Shown one piece after another: positions 6,619-17,700 of a stretch of 23,246 nucleotides of DNA. The notes under the pieces were generated by a model that saw only the letters and a list, made by a program, of their open reading frames with translations, had not been told where the DNA came from and ran no database searches. Position 1 is the stretch's first letter. Each line of letters opens with the position of its first letter. Position numbers and translations under genes: made by a program. The DNA comes from Clostridia bacterium (GTDB lineage Bacteria > Bacillota > Clostridia > TANB77 > CAG-508): assembly GCA_900772235.1 (NCBI GenBank), contig CAAGQX010000086.1, positions 1 to 23,246 of the forward strand, written 5' to 3'.

Positions 6619-8649
6619 TCATTCTATCCCAAGAGCTTTATATACTGCGTCTTCTGGGTCTTGATAAAAAGATATATTGAATTTAGAAAATAAATCGCTA
6701 GGTACAGATGATATATCTCCTGCAGATGACATTGGTAATAGAATCTTTTTAGCACCTGAATCAAAACAAACCTGTAATGTATTTGCTAATTCCTCTACCT
6801 TACTAATCGTTCCACCTATGCTCATACTTCCTAGTATAACTAAACTGCCTTGCATAGGCTTTTTTAATGCACTACTACACATAGCAACGAATGAAGCAAG
6901 TGATATGTCCTTTGATGGACCATTTCCTTGCAAATCTTCAATATGTAGTAAATAATCTACATTATCAACTTGAATACTAGCACTTATGCTTTTCTTATTT
7001 GCTTTAAAGTAGTTATATGCCGTATTTAATGCTTCTTTTGTTTCTCTGTCAGAACCTACTCCTGATACTGAAAATTTACCGTGTCCACTTGGAGATTCAA
7101 CTTCTATTTTATATACACCTATCATTCCAGAGTTTCCTCTACCAACATAATAAGTATGTCCTGCTTTTAGCATTCCCTCTGGAATAAGTTTACCTCCACC
7201 ACTTTCTGGCACAGATACGAATTTTTCTTCAATAGTATCTAAATCTATGTAAGAAAAATGCACATCATAGAACTCCATTCCACCAATTTTCTTTAATTGT
7301 TCTTTTACTCGTCTTCTACCAATTAAAGAATAAATAAGTATTTCTTCCAAATCTTCTTTGCTATATTCTCCATCTGGATATATTAACTTAATAAGTCCAG
7401 ATACAGTTTTTCTAACTGCAATAACATCTCTTTGATTTAAGTTATTTCCTAATTTGAAATACTTATCTAGTGCGTCTGAAAAAGTCCTCTTTCTCATTTC
7501 TCTGAAAAACTCTGATAAGTAGTCTGTAATAAATCCATATTCATCAGTAATTAACTCTGGACGCATTTTAGGAATCTCCCATCCTGGTAAATAGAAATGC
7601 ATTCTATCAAAAAAAGCAGAGTCATTTGCCATTTCTTTTGGGAATGGTTCAAATAGATGTGATGTCTTTAATAAAACATCTACACTTTGATTTATATTTC
7701 CTACAAATACCATAGAAGCATTTGCATTTTTTTCTTCTTTTCCTCTTGCAAAAGAGCCAGAAGCCATATAATCTTTCATTATTTGAATACCATCTTTATC
7801 TTTAAATGTTATACCTGCAACTTCATCAAAAGCAACACAATCCCACATACCTACAAGACCTATTTTCTTTTGTCCCATATTATAGAATAAGTTAGCAACA
7901 GTAGTTTGTCCACCTGATACTAAAATACTATTAGGAGATATTTCTTTATAGATATGTGATTTACCAGTTCCTCTTGGACCTAATTCACATAGATTATAAT
8001 TGTTTTCAACAAGAGGTACTGCTCTTTCAAGAAAATGCCACTTTTGACTATATTTTAATTTTGTAGGTTCAATTCCCATTGAGCGAATAAGAATATCAAT
8101 CCATTCTTCTTTTTCAAAATGTTTTCTTCCCTCAAATAATCCTGTTAAATCCATATTAGGTAACTGAATAGGATCAAGTGCAGCAACTTGAAAAGGCATT
8201 CTGTGTCTATCTTGGTCATCATAATTATAACTTACTTTGATTATACACCAGATACCACCTACTAATAATTTTTCGTATTTATTAACAAAACTATCATCAA
8301 TAAGTGCATCCTTTATTCCCAAATTAGAGAATTCTGCTTGATATAAATCCATTTTTTCGTTAAGTTTAACACTTACCTTATCTATTATGGTATATATACC
8401 TTTTTCTTTAATTTTAGATTTAATCTTTTCAGCTTCATCTGGTCTAACAAAGTTATCAGCTAATATTTTCTTAACTGTTTCAACACCATCTTCTATTGCC
8501 TTTTCATCATCAGTTGCACAATACATTCCTAGAAGATATTCAAGTACATATACAGGTACATTTGCACCCTCTTTTATTTTTTTAGTTAAGTCTTTTCTTA
8601 CAACTTTTCCTGCAAAATATCTATTTAACTTTTCGTTTAGTTCTTCCAC
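6619..8649 (-). CDS. brxL: BREX type 1 Lon-like protein BrxL
   Basis: BrxL is the AAA+ ATPase with a Lon-like C-terminal domain found in BREX type 1. Family members assemble on DNA and are needed for phage exclusion but not for host methylation. The 676 residues show Walker A GPRGTGKS (224-231), Walker B VAFDEVAG (272-279), a sensor asparagine in VFVGNINQS (about 318) and FFDRMHFYLPGWE (about 346-358). The C-terminal part has Lon-type residues in order: GNGPSKD with S579 at the catalytic-serine position and GGTISKVEE with K617 at the catalytic-lysine position. The start is GTG at 8649, supported by AGGAGGTG five nt upstream. It is the last gene of the BREX operon, 11 bp after pglZ. No clear terminator follows. 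Confidence 0.95.
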   Translation of the reverse strand: MEELNEKLNRYFAGKVVRKDLTKKIKEGANVPVYVLEYLLGMYCATDDEKAIEDGVETVKKILADNFVRPDEAEKIKSKIKEKGIYTIIDKVSVKLNEKMDLYQAEFSNLGIKDALIDDSFVNKYEKLLVGGIWCIIKVSYNYDDQDRHRMPFQVAALDPIQLPNMDLTGLFEGRKHFEKEEWIDILIRSMGIEPTKLKYSQKWHFLERAVPLVENNYNLCELGPRGTGKSHIYKEISPNSILVSGGQTTVANLFYNMGQKKIGLVGMWDCVAFDEVAGITFKDKDGIQIMKDYMASGSFARGKEEKNANASMVFVGNINQSVDVLLKTSHLFEPFPKEMANDSAFFDRMHFYLPGWEIPKMRPELITDEYGFITDYLSEFFREMRKRTFSDALDKYFKLGNNLNQRDVIAVRKTVSGLIKLIYPDGEYSKEDLEEILIYSLIGRRRVKEQLKKIGGMEFYDVHFSYIDLDTIEEKFVSVPESGGGKLIPEGMLKAGHTYYVGRGNSGMIGVYKIEVESPSGHGKFSVSGVGSDRETKEALNTAYNYFKANKKSISASIQVDNVDYLLHIEDLQGNGPSKDISLASFVAMCSSALKKPMQGSLVILGSMSIGGTISKVEELANTLQVCFDSGAKKILLPMSSAGDISSVPSDLFSKFNISFYQDPEDAVYKALGIE

Positions 8650-8660
8650 TTTTACACCTC

Positions 8661-11204
8661 CTAGAAATCAAAATTATTTACAATAGCAATATCAATATAG
8701 AATTTAATACGAGTATGTTCTATTCCTGTTTCTTCATCTATAATTACAAGATAATAAGGTTTATTCTTGTCGTATGCTTTATTTTTAAATACAAACTTTT
8801 CTCTGAAAAATCTATCTTTAACTTCTGTGTTTTCATAGTTAGCAATAATAGTACACTCATCAGATATTCTTACACCATCTTCATCTTCAAAGTGTAATAA
8901 GTATCTACAAGGTTTATTATTCTCATCAATATTATTGTCTTGTAAGAACTCTAAATAAGTAATAGCGTTTGTTATCTTTGTAGATAATCCACTATAAGTA
9001 ATACCTACTTTTTTACTTCCATCACTTGTTCTTGTAGATTTAAAATCTATTACTGGAACTATTATTTCTTGTGGTAATATTCCACCGTGAACATAGTTTA
9101 TACCTGTTCCTTGTCTAGCAAATATTATATTTCCTTTTGGAATATTAACATATCCACTATTTTCTCCAAATACATAGTCAAGATTGATAGATAAGATTCC
9201 TTCTTCGTTTGATACACTATCTGAATAAGAATATCTTGTTTTTTGTTTTGTAGCATTAGATGTTTTAGTTGTCTTTTCATAACTTTCAACTTTTCCTCTC
9301 TTATAAAAGAATCCGTGATCAGCAGTTATGAAAGCATTTATTCCACTAAATGTAGTGTGTAAATCTTTTACTAACTTTTCAAGTTCATTTATTGCTTTTT
9401 CACAAGCAGTAAATATGGTATTCTCATTATGTTCTCCTGCATTATCAACTGTATCGTGATAAATATATACTACCTTTTTGCCAGAGAACATTTTTTTCCA
9501 TTCCATTTTTGTCATTTCGTATAAATCATCATACTTAACTGCAATAGAATCTGGATTGGCTTGTTGTAATAATAATTCTCTATCTTTTATAGAACTAGAT
9601 ACTTGTCCATCTACTAAAATATCATCACTATCTTTTACTCTTGAAAGTTCTTTATTAGGTAATAACGAAGCCATACCAAGTTTTGTATATGATGGAACAA
9701 GTCCTTGCATATAACCAATTTCAGATTTACTAGCAAAAGTTTTTAATTTATTATTTAATTCTTTTGCACACTCATATCTAAATGCATCTGATATAATAAC
9801 AATAACTCTGTCTTTTTTATCATTAAATGGTTTTACATAAGTCTTATAAAAATCTTTTTGTAATGTCATACGATTAGAATCATATTTACCCATATTTTCT
9901 ATCATATCACTCCACTTAATTGATAACTCACTCATAAAATCATTTACATATATATTCTCAATTTTATTCTTTAATGATATAAATACATCTTTGTCTTCTA
10001 TATTGTCATAGTAATAATATACTTTTCTATATAATGTATCTACCTCACTAAAATTATTAGCATAATCTTTTGCAAACTTATCAATATCAACAATTTTAAT
10101 TGCGTCTTCTATTGCTTTAATCTTTTCAAAGAATAATATAGATACCTTTAAAAGGTTATATTCATTTTCAAGTTTATCATACCAATATTTATTTTCTCTA
10201 TTAGATATGTACTCATTATATAAATCATATTCTCCAATGCCATTAAACAACTTATCTACAAGGTATTTAATAACAAACTCATCAACACACTCAAATGCGT
10301 CTGCTAGTTTATAATCTTCAATATCCATTGAATCCAATAAATCTTTTATTCCAAATTCTTCTTCCACTTTCTTTGATAACTTTTCAAAGTATTCTCTTGT
10401 TGTTTTATCTCTCATTAAACTGTTAATAAATACATAAACATTTGTAGATTTTTTTGTTAGTAAGTATTTACTATATCTATTGGCTTTCTTTATATCTTTT
10501 AAACTTGAAGCAAAGTATGTAAAGATTAAAGACTTATATACATCTGACAATTCTTCATAGTTTTCAACTTTTGTTCCAAAAGTATCATTAAATAATTCCA
10601 AAACAAACTCTTGACTTCCAAACTTAAATAAGTCCTCATATCTCTTTTCATCAGTATAGTAATTTCTAACAATTTCCTTTAAAATATCATCTTCATTTAT
10701 TGACTTAATATTAAGTAATATTGCAGTAATTATTAAATCTATATTATCTGGATTTTTATCATCAATATCAAAGTTTTTAAAATCTTGTTCTCTCTTTTTA
10801 TTTCCAAAGAATTTTGCATATTTACTTACTATCTTTCTACAGTCTTCTGTTAATCCTAAATTCTTTAATCTCATAGTTGTAGAATCTGGATTAAATAGTA
10901 AGTCACTATTCGCAGTTTCTAAATCAAGCAAATCATTATCTACACCTTTTTTTCTTTCAAAAGGAAGATAGATAATTATATTTTTTTCAAGTTCTTCATT
11001 TTCAATATGGTATCTTATCCAAAAACTATTATTGTCATACTTTATGATTTCAGTATTATCTAATTCTAACTCATTTATAAAATCTTCATATTCTTTTTTA
11101 TAATCATACCAAAATATAATTTTTCTAGTTCTTTGTCTTTCTGTATCTCTTGAAAAAGCACCATTTAAAGTATCTTTCAATAGTTCTAAAACTTCATCGA
11201 ACAT
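8661..11204 (-). CDS. pglZ: BREX type 1 alkaline-phosphatase-superfamily protein PglZ
   Basis: PglZ (BrxZ) is a core BREX protein with a metal-dependent alkaline-phosphatase fold and is required for defence. The 847 residues show the metal-site motifs in order: VIVIISDAFRYE (467-478, with Asp473), a YHDTVDNAGEH loop (582-592) and TADHGFFY (627-634). The long N-terminal region (1-460) is helical and charged, as in other type 1 PglZ proteins, and the C-terminal ~180 residues are strand-rich. The ATG at 11204 follows AGGAGGG. The gene lies 11 bp after pglX and 11 bp before brxL. No disruption is visible. Confidence 0.95.
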   Translation of the reverse strand: MFDEVLELLKDTLNGAFSRDTERQRTRKIIFWYDYKKEYEDFINELELDNTEIIKYDNNSFWIRYHIENEELEKNIIIYLPFERKKGVDNDLLDLETANSDLLFNPDSTTMRLKNLGLTEDCRKIVSKYAKFFGNKKREQDFKNFDIDDKNPDNIDLIITAILLNIKSINEDDILKEIVRNYYTDEKRYEDLFKFGSQEFVLELFNDTFGTKVENYEELSDVYKSLIFTYFASSLKDIKKANRYSKYLLTKKSTNVYVFINSLMRDKTTREYFEKLSKKVEEEFGIKDLLDSMDIEDYKLADAFECVDEFVIKYLVDKLFNGIGEYDLYNEYISNRENKYWYDKLENEYNLLKVSILFFEKIKAIEDAIKIVDIDKFAKDYANNFSEVDTLYRKVYYYYDNIEDKDVFISLKNKIENIYVNDFMSELSIKWSDMIENMGKYDSNRMTLQKDFYKTYVKPFNDKKDRVIVIISDAFRYECAKELNNKLKTFASKSEIGYMQGLVPSYTKLGMASLLPNKELSRVKDSDDILVDGQVSSSIKDRELLLQQANPDSIAVKYDDLYEMTKMEWKKMFSGKKVVYIYHDTVDNAGEHNENTIFTACEKAINELEKLVKDLHTTFSGINAFITADHGFFYKRGKVESYEKTTKTSNATKQKTRYSYSDSVSNEEGILSINLDYVFGENSGYVNIPKGNIIFARQGTGINYVHGGILPQEIIVPVIDFKSTRTSDGSKKVGITYSGLSTKITNAITYLEFLQDNNIDENNKPCRYLLHFEDEDGVRISDECTIIANYENTEVKDRFFREKFVFKNKAYDKNKPYYLVIIDEETGIEHTRIKFYIDIAIVNNFDF

Positions 11205-11215
11205 TTTCTACCCTC

Positions 11216-14200
11216 CTATTTAATTTTAGCAAGTATATCTTTAAATTTTTCATAATTAACTTTTACGCCATCCTCTAAATCAATACTTATTCTTTGATTA
11301 GCAATATGTGCTATTTTTTCATCATATTCTTTAATTTCTTGTAATTTAGCCATTAAATCGGTTTGTCTATTCTTTGTTTCTTTTTTATCTGTCATAGATA
11401 ATTCAGTAGTAAGTCTGTAATTTACATCAGACAATAGTTTTTCATAAGTTGTTTGAACTCTATGTAAATAATTAAGTCTTGCTTTTGGAATTAAATTTTC
11501 ATTATATCTATGCATATAAACTAATGCCTTAAATCCATTTTTCTTACCACTATCTAATAACCAATATATAGGTCTTTTTTGATATATTTTACAATGATCA
11601 TTAAAGAAATCATTAACAAAATATCTTCTTAAAGTTTCCTCACTTGTTTCAGTTCCTTTTTTACCTAACGCTTCAGCAATAAAGTTCATATTTTCATTAA
11701 ATGTATTATCTCCATATACTGTTTTTATAAATGTCTTAAATCTTTCAACAATGTCATCACTAAAATATGCTTCATCAGTAATTGGAATAATATTATCATT
11801 ATCTACTTTGAAAGTTTTATAATTATTTTCATCAAAAGTTCCACCTGCATATACAAGTCCATCTTTATCTAATGAATATCTACCAAACATACAACCAACT
11901 GCATAACTAATTAAAGATTTTATATCTCTTTCTTTATCTTCTAATCTTATTGTTATATCCTTATCTACAATATCCTTAGATAACTCATCTTCTAAACCAT
12001 ATATTTTAATAAAAATGTCATTTAATTCTTCTTCATTCTTTTTTAATGCATTAAATCTTTCGTTCATTTTATCTCCCCAATGATTATATGCTTCTCTCAA
12101 ATTATTACATACTTGAAAGCCACTATCCTGTTCTTTTTTTATTTGTTGAGGAGTCAAAGTAGCTTCACTTATTAATGGATGTTTTTTAAAATCCCAACTT
12201 GTTTCAAATGAATCCCAATCTGACTTAGATATATTGATGTTCATATCGCATAATTCTAATATTTTTTTAAAATATTCTGAATCGATTATCAACGGAACTT
12301 GCTTTATTTGATCTGGTCCAAAATTTACAGTTGGTGCTATCAAGTAAAAATATTCCTTTGAAACATTTGTGTTTAAAAAAGCAATGATATATTTTAAATA
12401 TTCATTAGAAAATAAGCAAGGACCACCATTACCAAATGTTATACCTTTAGGAACGTACCTAACACTAAAATTATTACCACCGATTTCACTCCAAGTCCCA
12501 GCTTCTCTACAATAGTATTGAGTATCTCTTAATCTATAATTATTATTCTTTTTATGAGTTATTTTATAAGCATTATCATATAAGTCAACAACGCTTATAA
12601 AGTTTCCATACCATTTTCTTCTTGCACCACCACTTGTAATAGGAAACCATCTTAAGCCACTATTATTTATATCATCAGATGATTGACATTTAAACCCGAT
12701 ATTATTTTTATCAACTTCGTACCATAATCTAACAAATAATTCGTTATTACCAGTCATTATTCCTTTTTTTGTATCTGCATAATCCCCAACCGATTTATTT
12801 TTAAAATTATTTAAATATTGTTCTTTTATCCAATAAGATATTTTATATGAAGGAGTATTTATAAATCTATTATTATCAGCATAATATATATATTTACTAT
12901 TTTTTGATAAAAGTGCTTTTTCTTTGTCTTTCTCGTTTTCTAATTCTACTAATCTATAAAATGTTCCTTTATAATCTTTCTTATATTTATTTGAAATAAC
13001 AAATGAAGTTGTAACTGCGCCCATAACTCCTTCAAATGCTTTTGTCCCTAAATGAATCATATTTATTATTGTTTTATTATTCACTATTTTTTTTCTTAAA
13101 TTTTCAAAACTTGCTAAAAACATCCAAGATTGTTGATTCACCATTGCTAATAATCCATTTTCATTCAAAAGTGAAAACTCCATAAATGCAGAACATAAAT
13201 CCTCTTTTGAATCATTATATTTTTTTGTTATATATTTTTTTAAATAAGAAGAAAATGAACTAAAATTCATATAAGGTGGGTTCGTAACAACAACATCATA
13301 TTTGTTAGTTAAAAGATTTGCTTCTTTAATAATCGGAAGTATTTTTTCTCTTAATTCAATTCCAAAAATTGTATTATCATTTGCTATTTCTTCAATTAAA
13401 TCACTATAATCATTATTTTCTAAAATCAACAAAGAACCTATTTCTTTGGCATTTTGAAAATTATCTATTAAATATTTAGTATATTCTTTATTATGTTCTG
13501 TTTTAATATTATCAATTATAGAATAACTAATAGAATTAGATTCTTGAATACTCATTATATTTAGATTTGTAATAATTTTACTTTTGAAAATATTTTTATC
13601 ATATTCTCTTGCTTTTAGCATTACAGATAAAATTGATAATTGTCCTGCTCTATCATCAATATCCAATCCATATAAATTATTTTCAAGTATAAGTCTAGGA
13701 ATATCATTTTTATTATATCCTTCGCTCAAATAAATTTGAAATAATACCTCAAACATATAAACTAATATATGCCCACTACCAGAACAGGGATCAATACATT
13801 TTAGTTCTGTTATTTTTTTCTTTTCATTATTTTTTTCTAAATTATCATATATAAAATATTTCCAATTTTCAGTTAATTTTTCGTTTCCACCGTGTTCAAT
13901 CCAATATCTACCTAATGAATTTTCTACCATATATTTAACTATCCAATCTGGTGTAAATAATTGTGTAACATAAGGTATTTCATTTTTTTTGTATGCTTGT
14001 TTTGATGAAATCACTTTATCTTTTTCAGTTTGATTATAATATTGATATAACCATCCAATTATTTCAACTTGATTGTAATTATTTTCAGGAACTTCATTTA
14101 TTACTTTTGTAATAAAGCCTGTATCATTTAATAAATTATCTGGTATTAAAATATCTATATAATCAGTTATACCGTCAAATACTTGTGGAATAACATAACC

Positions 14201-14701
14201 AAGTTTTCTACAAACTAATAATAATACATATTTAAACTTTTCATTTTCATCTTTTAATTCGGTATATTTTTCTTTTTTAAAATCTATATCCAAATCTGGA
14301 TTAATTAGATTTGTAAACTTTAGTATCTCTGGATCAGGCGTATTATCTTTTGATGATAATACCCTGATTCCAAGTGATTGATTGTCTTTTGTAAGTGGCA
14401 ACATATCATTTATTTCCATATATCGGATAGCAATTATTCTATTAAACCAAGTATATGCAGCTTCTTCAACAACCTGTTCTAATGATAATTCCTTAATTCT
14501 TTTTATTAAAAGTTCTCTTTTTTTGTATTCTTCATTTGTCAGACTCAAAGAATGTTCTTCATTAGATAAAATATACAAATCTCCTTTTTGTTCACTACTG
14601 AATTCTTCATCAATAAAAAAAGTATTTATTTTATTTTTCATTTTTTTCATTAAATCTTCCCTTGATTCAATAGCAAACTTTTTTAATATGGCTTTATCCA
14701 T
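11216..14701 (-). CDS. pglX: BREX type 1 adenine-specific DNA methyltransferase PglX
   Basis: PglX methylates the N6 of adenine in an asymmetric BREX motif; the mark protects host DNA and the protein is also needed for exclusion. The 1161 residues fit type 1 PglX. SAM-binding motif I reads DPCSGSGHIL (about 304-313) and catalytic motif IV is NPPY (474-477), preceded by YDVVVT. TPDWIVKYMVENSLG (about 250-264) is the family segment before the methyltransferase core. The C-terminal half would hold the target-recognition region; the specificity cannot be read from sequence. AGGAGG precedes the ATG, and the gene lies 11 bp after brxC. Homologues can be toxic or phase-variable. No long homopolymer or inverted recombination site is seen here, so the gene looks constitutively intact. 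Confidence 0.95.
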   Translation of the reverse strand: MDKAILKKFAIESREDLMKKMKNKINTFFIDEEFSSEQKGDLYILSNEEHSLSLTNEEYKKRELLIKRIKELSLEQVVEEAAYTWFNRIIAIRYMEINDMLPLTKDNQSLGIRVLSSKDNTPDPEILKFTNLINPDLDIDFKKEKYTELKDENEKFKYVLLLVCRKLGYVIPQVFDGITDYIDILIPDNLLNDTGFITKVINEVPENNYNQVEIIGWLYQYYNQTEKDKVISSKQAYKKNEIPYVTQLFTPDWIVKYMVENSLGRYWIEHGGNEKLTENWKYFIYDNLEKNNEKKKITELKCIDPCSGSGHILVYMFEVLFQIYLSEGYNKNDIPRLILENNLYGLDIDDRAGQLSILSVMLKAREYDKNIFKSKIITNLNIMSIQESNSISYSIIDNIKTEHNKEYTKYLIDNFQNAKEIGSLLILENNDYSDLIEEIANDNTIFGIELREKILPIIKEANLLTNKYDVVVTNPPYMNFSSFSSYLKKYITKKYNDSKEDLCSAFMEFSLLNENGLLAMVNQQSWMFLASFENLRKKIVNNKTIINMIHLGTKAFEGVMGAVTTSFVISNKYKKDYKGTFYRLVELENEKDKEKALLSKNSKYIYYADNNRFINTPSYKISYWIKEQYLNNFKNKSVGDYADTKKGIMTGNNELFVRLWYEVDKNNIGFKCQSSDDINNSGLRWFPITSGGARRKWYGNFISVVDLYDNAYKITHKKNNNYRLRDTQYYCREAGTWSEIGGNNFSVRYVPKGITFGNGGPCLFSNEYLKYIIAFLNTNVSKEYFYLIAPTVNFGPDQIKQVPLIIDSEYFKKILELCDMNINISKSDWDSFETSWDFKKHPLISEATLTPQQIKKEQDSGFQVCNNLREAYNHWGDKMNERFNALKKNEEELNDIFIKIYGLEDELSKDIVDKDITIRLEDKERDIKSLISYAVGCMFGRYSLDKDGLVYAGGTFDENNYKTFKVDNDNIIPITDEAYFSDDIVERFKTFIKTVYGDNTFNENMNFIAEALGKKGTETSEETLRRYFVNDFFNDHCKIYQKRPIYWLLDSGKKNGFKALVYMHRYNENLIPKARLNYLHRVQTTYEKLLSDVNYRLTTELSMTDKKETKNRQTDLMAKLQEIKEYDEKIAHIANQRISIDLEDGVKVNYEKFKDILAKIK

Positions 14702-14712
14702 AAAACATCCTC

Positions 14713-17700
14713 CTATCTAATTGTTAAGTTATTATTTTTTTCAAATTCCTTAATAAGTTTTTCTTTTAATTCTTCCACATACTTATCAATGTCTTCTCTT
14801 GAATTAATTTCATAAGAACGATTCATTAAACTATCTGTTCTTATAATAGTTCTTCTAACTATTTTTTCTTCTACTACTTCTCCTGTTTCAGTAGTTGCTT
14901 GTTTTCTACTCTTTTCGTATTCTAATGCACTTATAAATCTATCTTTTAATTGGTCAATTCTAGTTTGTTGTGCATATATGTCTTTTAATTCATTAGAAGT
15001 ATTTAAAGTGTTTATTACTCCTTTACAAGTATCTATATATTTTGTAGCAAAACTTTCATCAACCTCTGCATTTTTAGTTTCAGTTTCAAAATATTCTATT
15101 GTTTCATTTATTCTCGTGATTATAGGCTCTGCTTTTGTTTCATACATATTACTTAAAATATCTATTAGATTTTTTCTTAATGTAGGTAATTTATGAATAT
15201 CACTATATGGTGCCTTTGATGTTAAAATTGATACCATTTCATCTACAACACTAACTAATTCTGGTGTTTTATCAGCATAGTCTTTATTATTATCATATAT
15301 AGTTAATATCTTTCTTGCTTCATCAAATTGTTCCTTTTGAGTGCCATCAAAGAAATCTAATACCATTTCTATTTCTGGTGCTAATGTTGTAAATTCACCT
15401 TTGCTATTTGATACTTCTTTGAAAAATTCTGAAACATCTCGGATTCTTAACAATCTTTCCATTAAAGTTGTTGCTTTATCTTTAACATCTTGTCCCGGAT
15501 ATTGATAATTACCACCTGAAATATGATAATATCCAGATATTTTATTTAACTTATTAAGTGTGCTTTGAAGACAGTCATTTTTAAAATCTTCTACCATACC
15601 ATCTTCATCTTCTCTTAAACTCATAACATTAAATGAGTTTCTTGCTACTGATTTTAAATCATTTATTAAATTAACATCTATTTTTTGTCTTATCTTAATA
15701 ATTGTTCTATCATAATAATCTCTCTTTAAGATTTTAGTTAATGTGTCATCAGATGTTATATTTTGTACTTCATTATTATATATTAAAGAGATAACTTCAT
15801 CTTTTAATAATCTAGTTAATAAATATAAAATATCTTCATCAAGGAATCCGTAAGGTGCAGTTCCAAAGTCTTGTAATAATGTTCTAGTTGTAATTGGCAT
15901 ACTAAACGCATTCTTTTCTTCACAATATTCTTTCATTGCGTCATAAGCCTTTTGGTTTACAAATTCTACTTCTTTTCCAAATAGATTTTGTCTATTTTCG
16001 TGGAATAAATCTTTAATATCTTGTGTTGAGTAATTTTTCTTAATATAAGAGAACTTTGTATAAATATTGTTTACTAATATTTCTAATGCTTCATTTGCTC
16101 TTGTTCTTGCTTCTCTTGCATTTATGTTTTGTCTATCTCCTGCAATAATAATTTCTGCTTCATTTAATTGTTCTTTAATATTTTCTTTTACTCTTGATTC
16201 TGCATTTTCAATTTCTCTTTGTTTTGCTCTTATAATATCTTCAACTTGTTGTGTTTGGAAGATTCCACTCTTACTTCTTCTATATTCTTCAACTTGTAAA
16301 TAGTTAGTTATTTCATCATAAATCAAAGTAGATATTTCAAGTTTAATAAATACATATTTGTTTTCTCTTGCAGATTGTAAAATAATATCTGTATCATCTC
16401 TTTCTGGAGATGTAGTAATTACTTTTATACCTATTTCATATTCTTGTGAATATTTTATATTATCTATATATTTTGTTAATGGGAAGTTCTTTCCTTTATA
16501 TGTAAACTTACTATCTGTTAATATATAATCAAATACAATCCTTTTTAAGTAATCTGTAATTCTATTTTGGTCAATTATTATTTGTTTAATTTCTCTATTT
16601 ATTTCTTGTTCTTCATCTGTTAAGAACTTATATTCATCATTATTTCTTTGAATTAAAGTTTGTGCTTCAAGTCTTCTTAATGAGTCAGATATTTCTTTTT
16701 TAATAGAAATCTTATCATCTTTAATATTTGAAACATATAATGTTGATAAATTATCTATGTTAGCAGGTATTTCTTTGATGTTTTTAAGCATAAATAACAT
16801 TTTCAATACTTTAATATCAATGTCTTTTAATTCTCCACTTTTAACCATATCAATAGCAGAGTTAATAACAATTTTTACTTGATGTTCTAGGAATTGTTCA
16901 ATAGTATCATAGAAAGCATAGAAAGGAATTATAGTTCCTACTTCACTATCTCCATATCTTTTTGCAGTTTCTTGGAATGCTCCTAAAAGTGATCTTTCTC
17001 CACTTGATAAGTGTTTACCTGCATATCCGTGTTTTCTTATATCTGTGAACACATCTTGTAATAGTTTAAATTGATAAGGTATAAATGGATATGTTTCTGC
17101 AAAATCATAACTATCATCATATACTTTTTGATATGTAGCATTTTTAAATGTTAATAGGTTTCTTATTATTGATTCTTCTTTATCATATATCATTTTCAAA
17201 CTTGTTTTTGCTTCATCAGTTTTATCAAGTATTCTCTTTTTAATAACTTCGTCTATATCAGAAGATGATAAAGATAATTTTGTATCAAATCTACCTTGAA
17301 TTTTTGAAAAGTCATTTCCCTGTACTTTAACAACATCATCTATTGCTTCTTGTGATGTAACTATAACCCAAGCCTTGCCACCACATTCAAGTCCTAAATC
17401 TTCTACTATTGTTTGAAGATTTAACATTAAACTTCTGTCATCTCCAATGTATTGACCTATCTCATCAACTAAGAAAATAACGTGATGGTTGTTTCCTTTT
17501 GATTTAATATAATCTCTTACTCTTTCGGCGAATTTTTCAACAGATAATGTGTAATTTTTTTCAGTTCTTTCCACTATGTTTCTTGCTTCTTCAACAGATT
17601 TACCTAAAGCCTCTGCATAAGCATTAGCAAACTCGTCTTCAACAAATTGGATTCCATCTCTCATTTCTTCCCAAGGACTACCTGCTTTTTCTCCAAATGC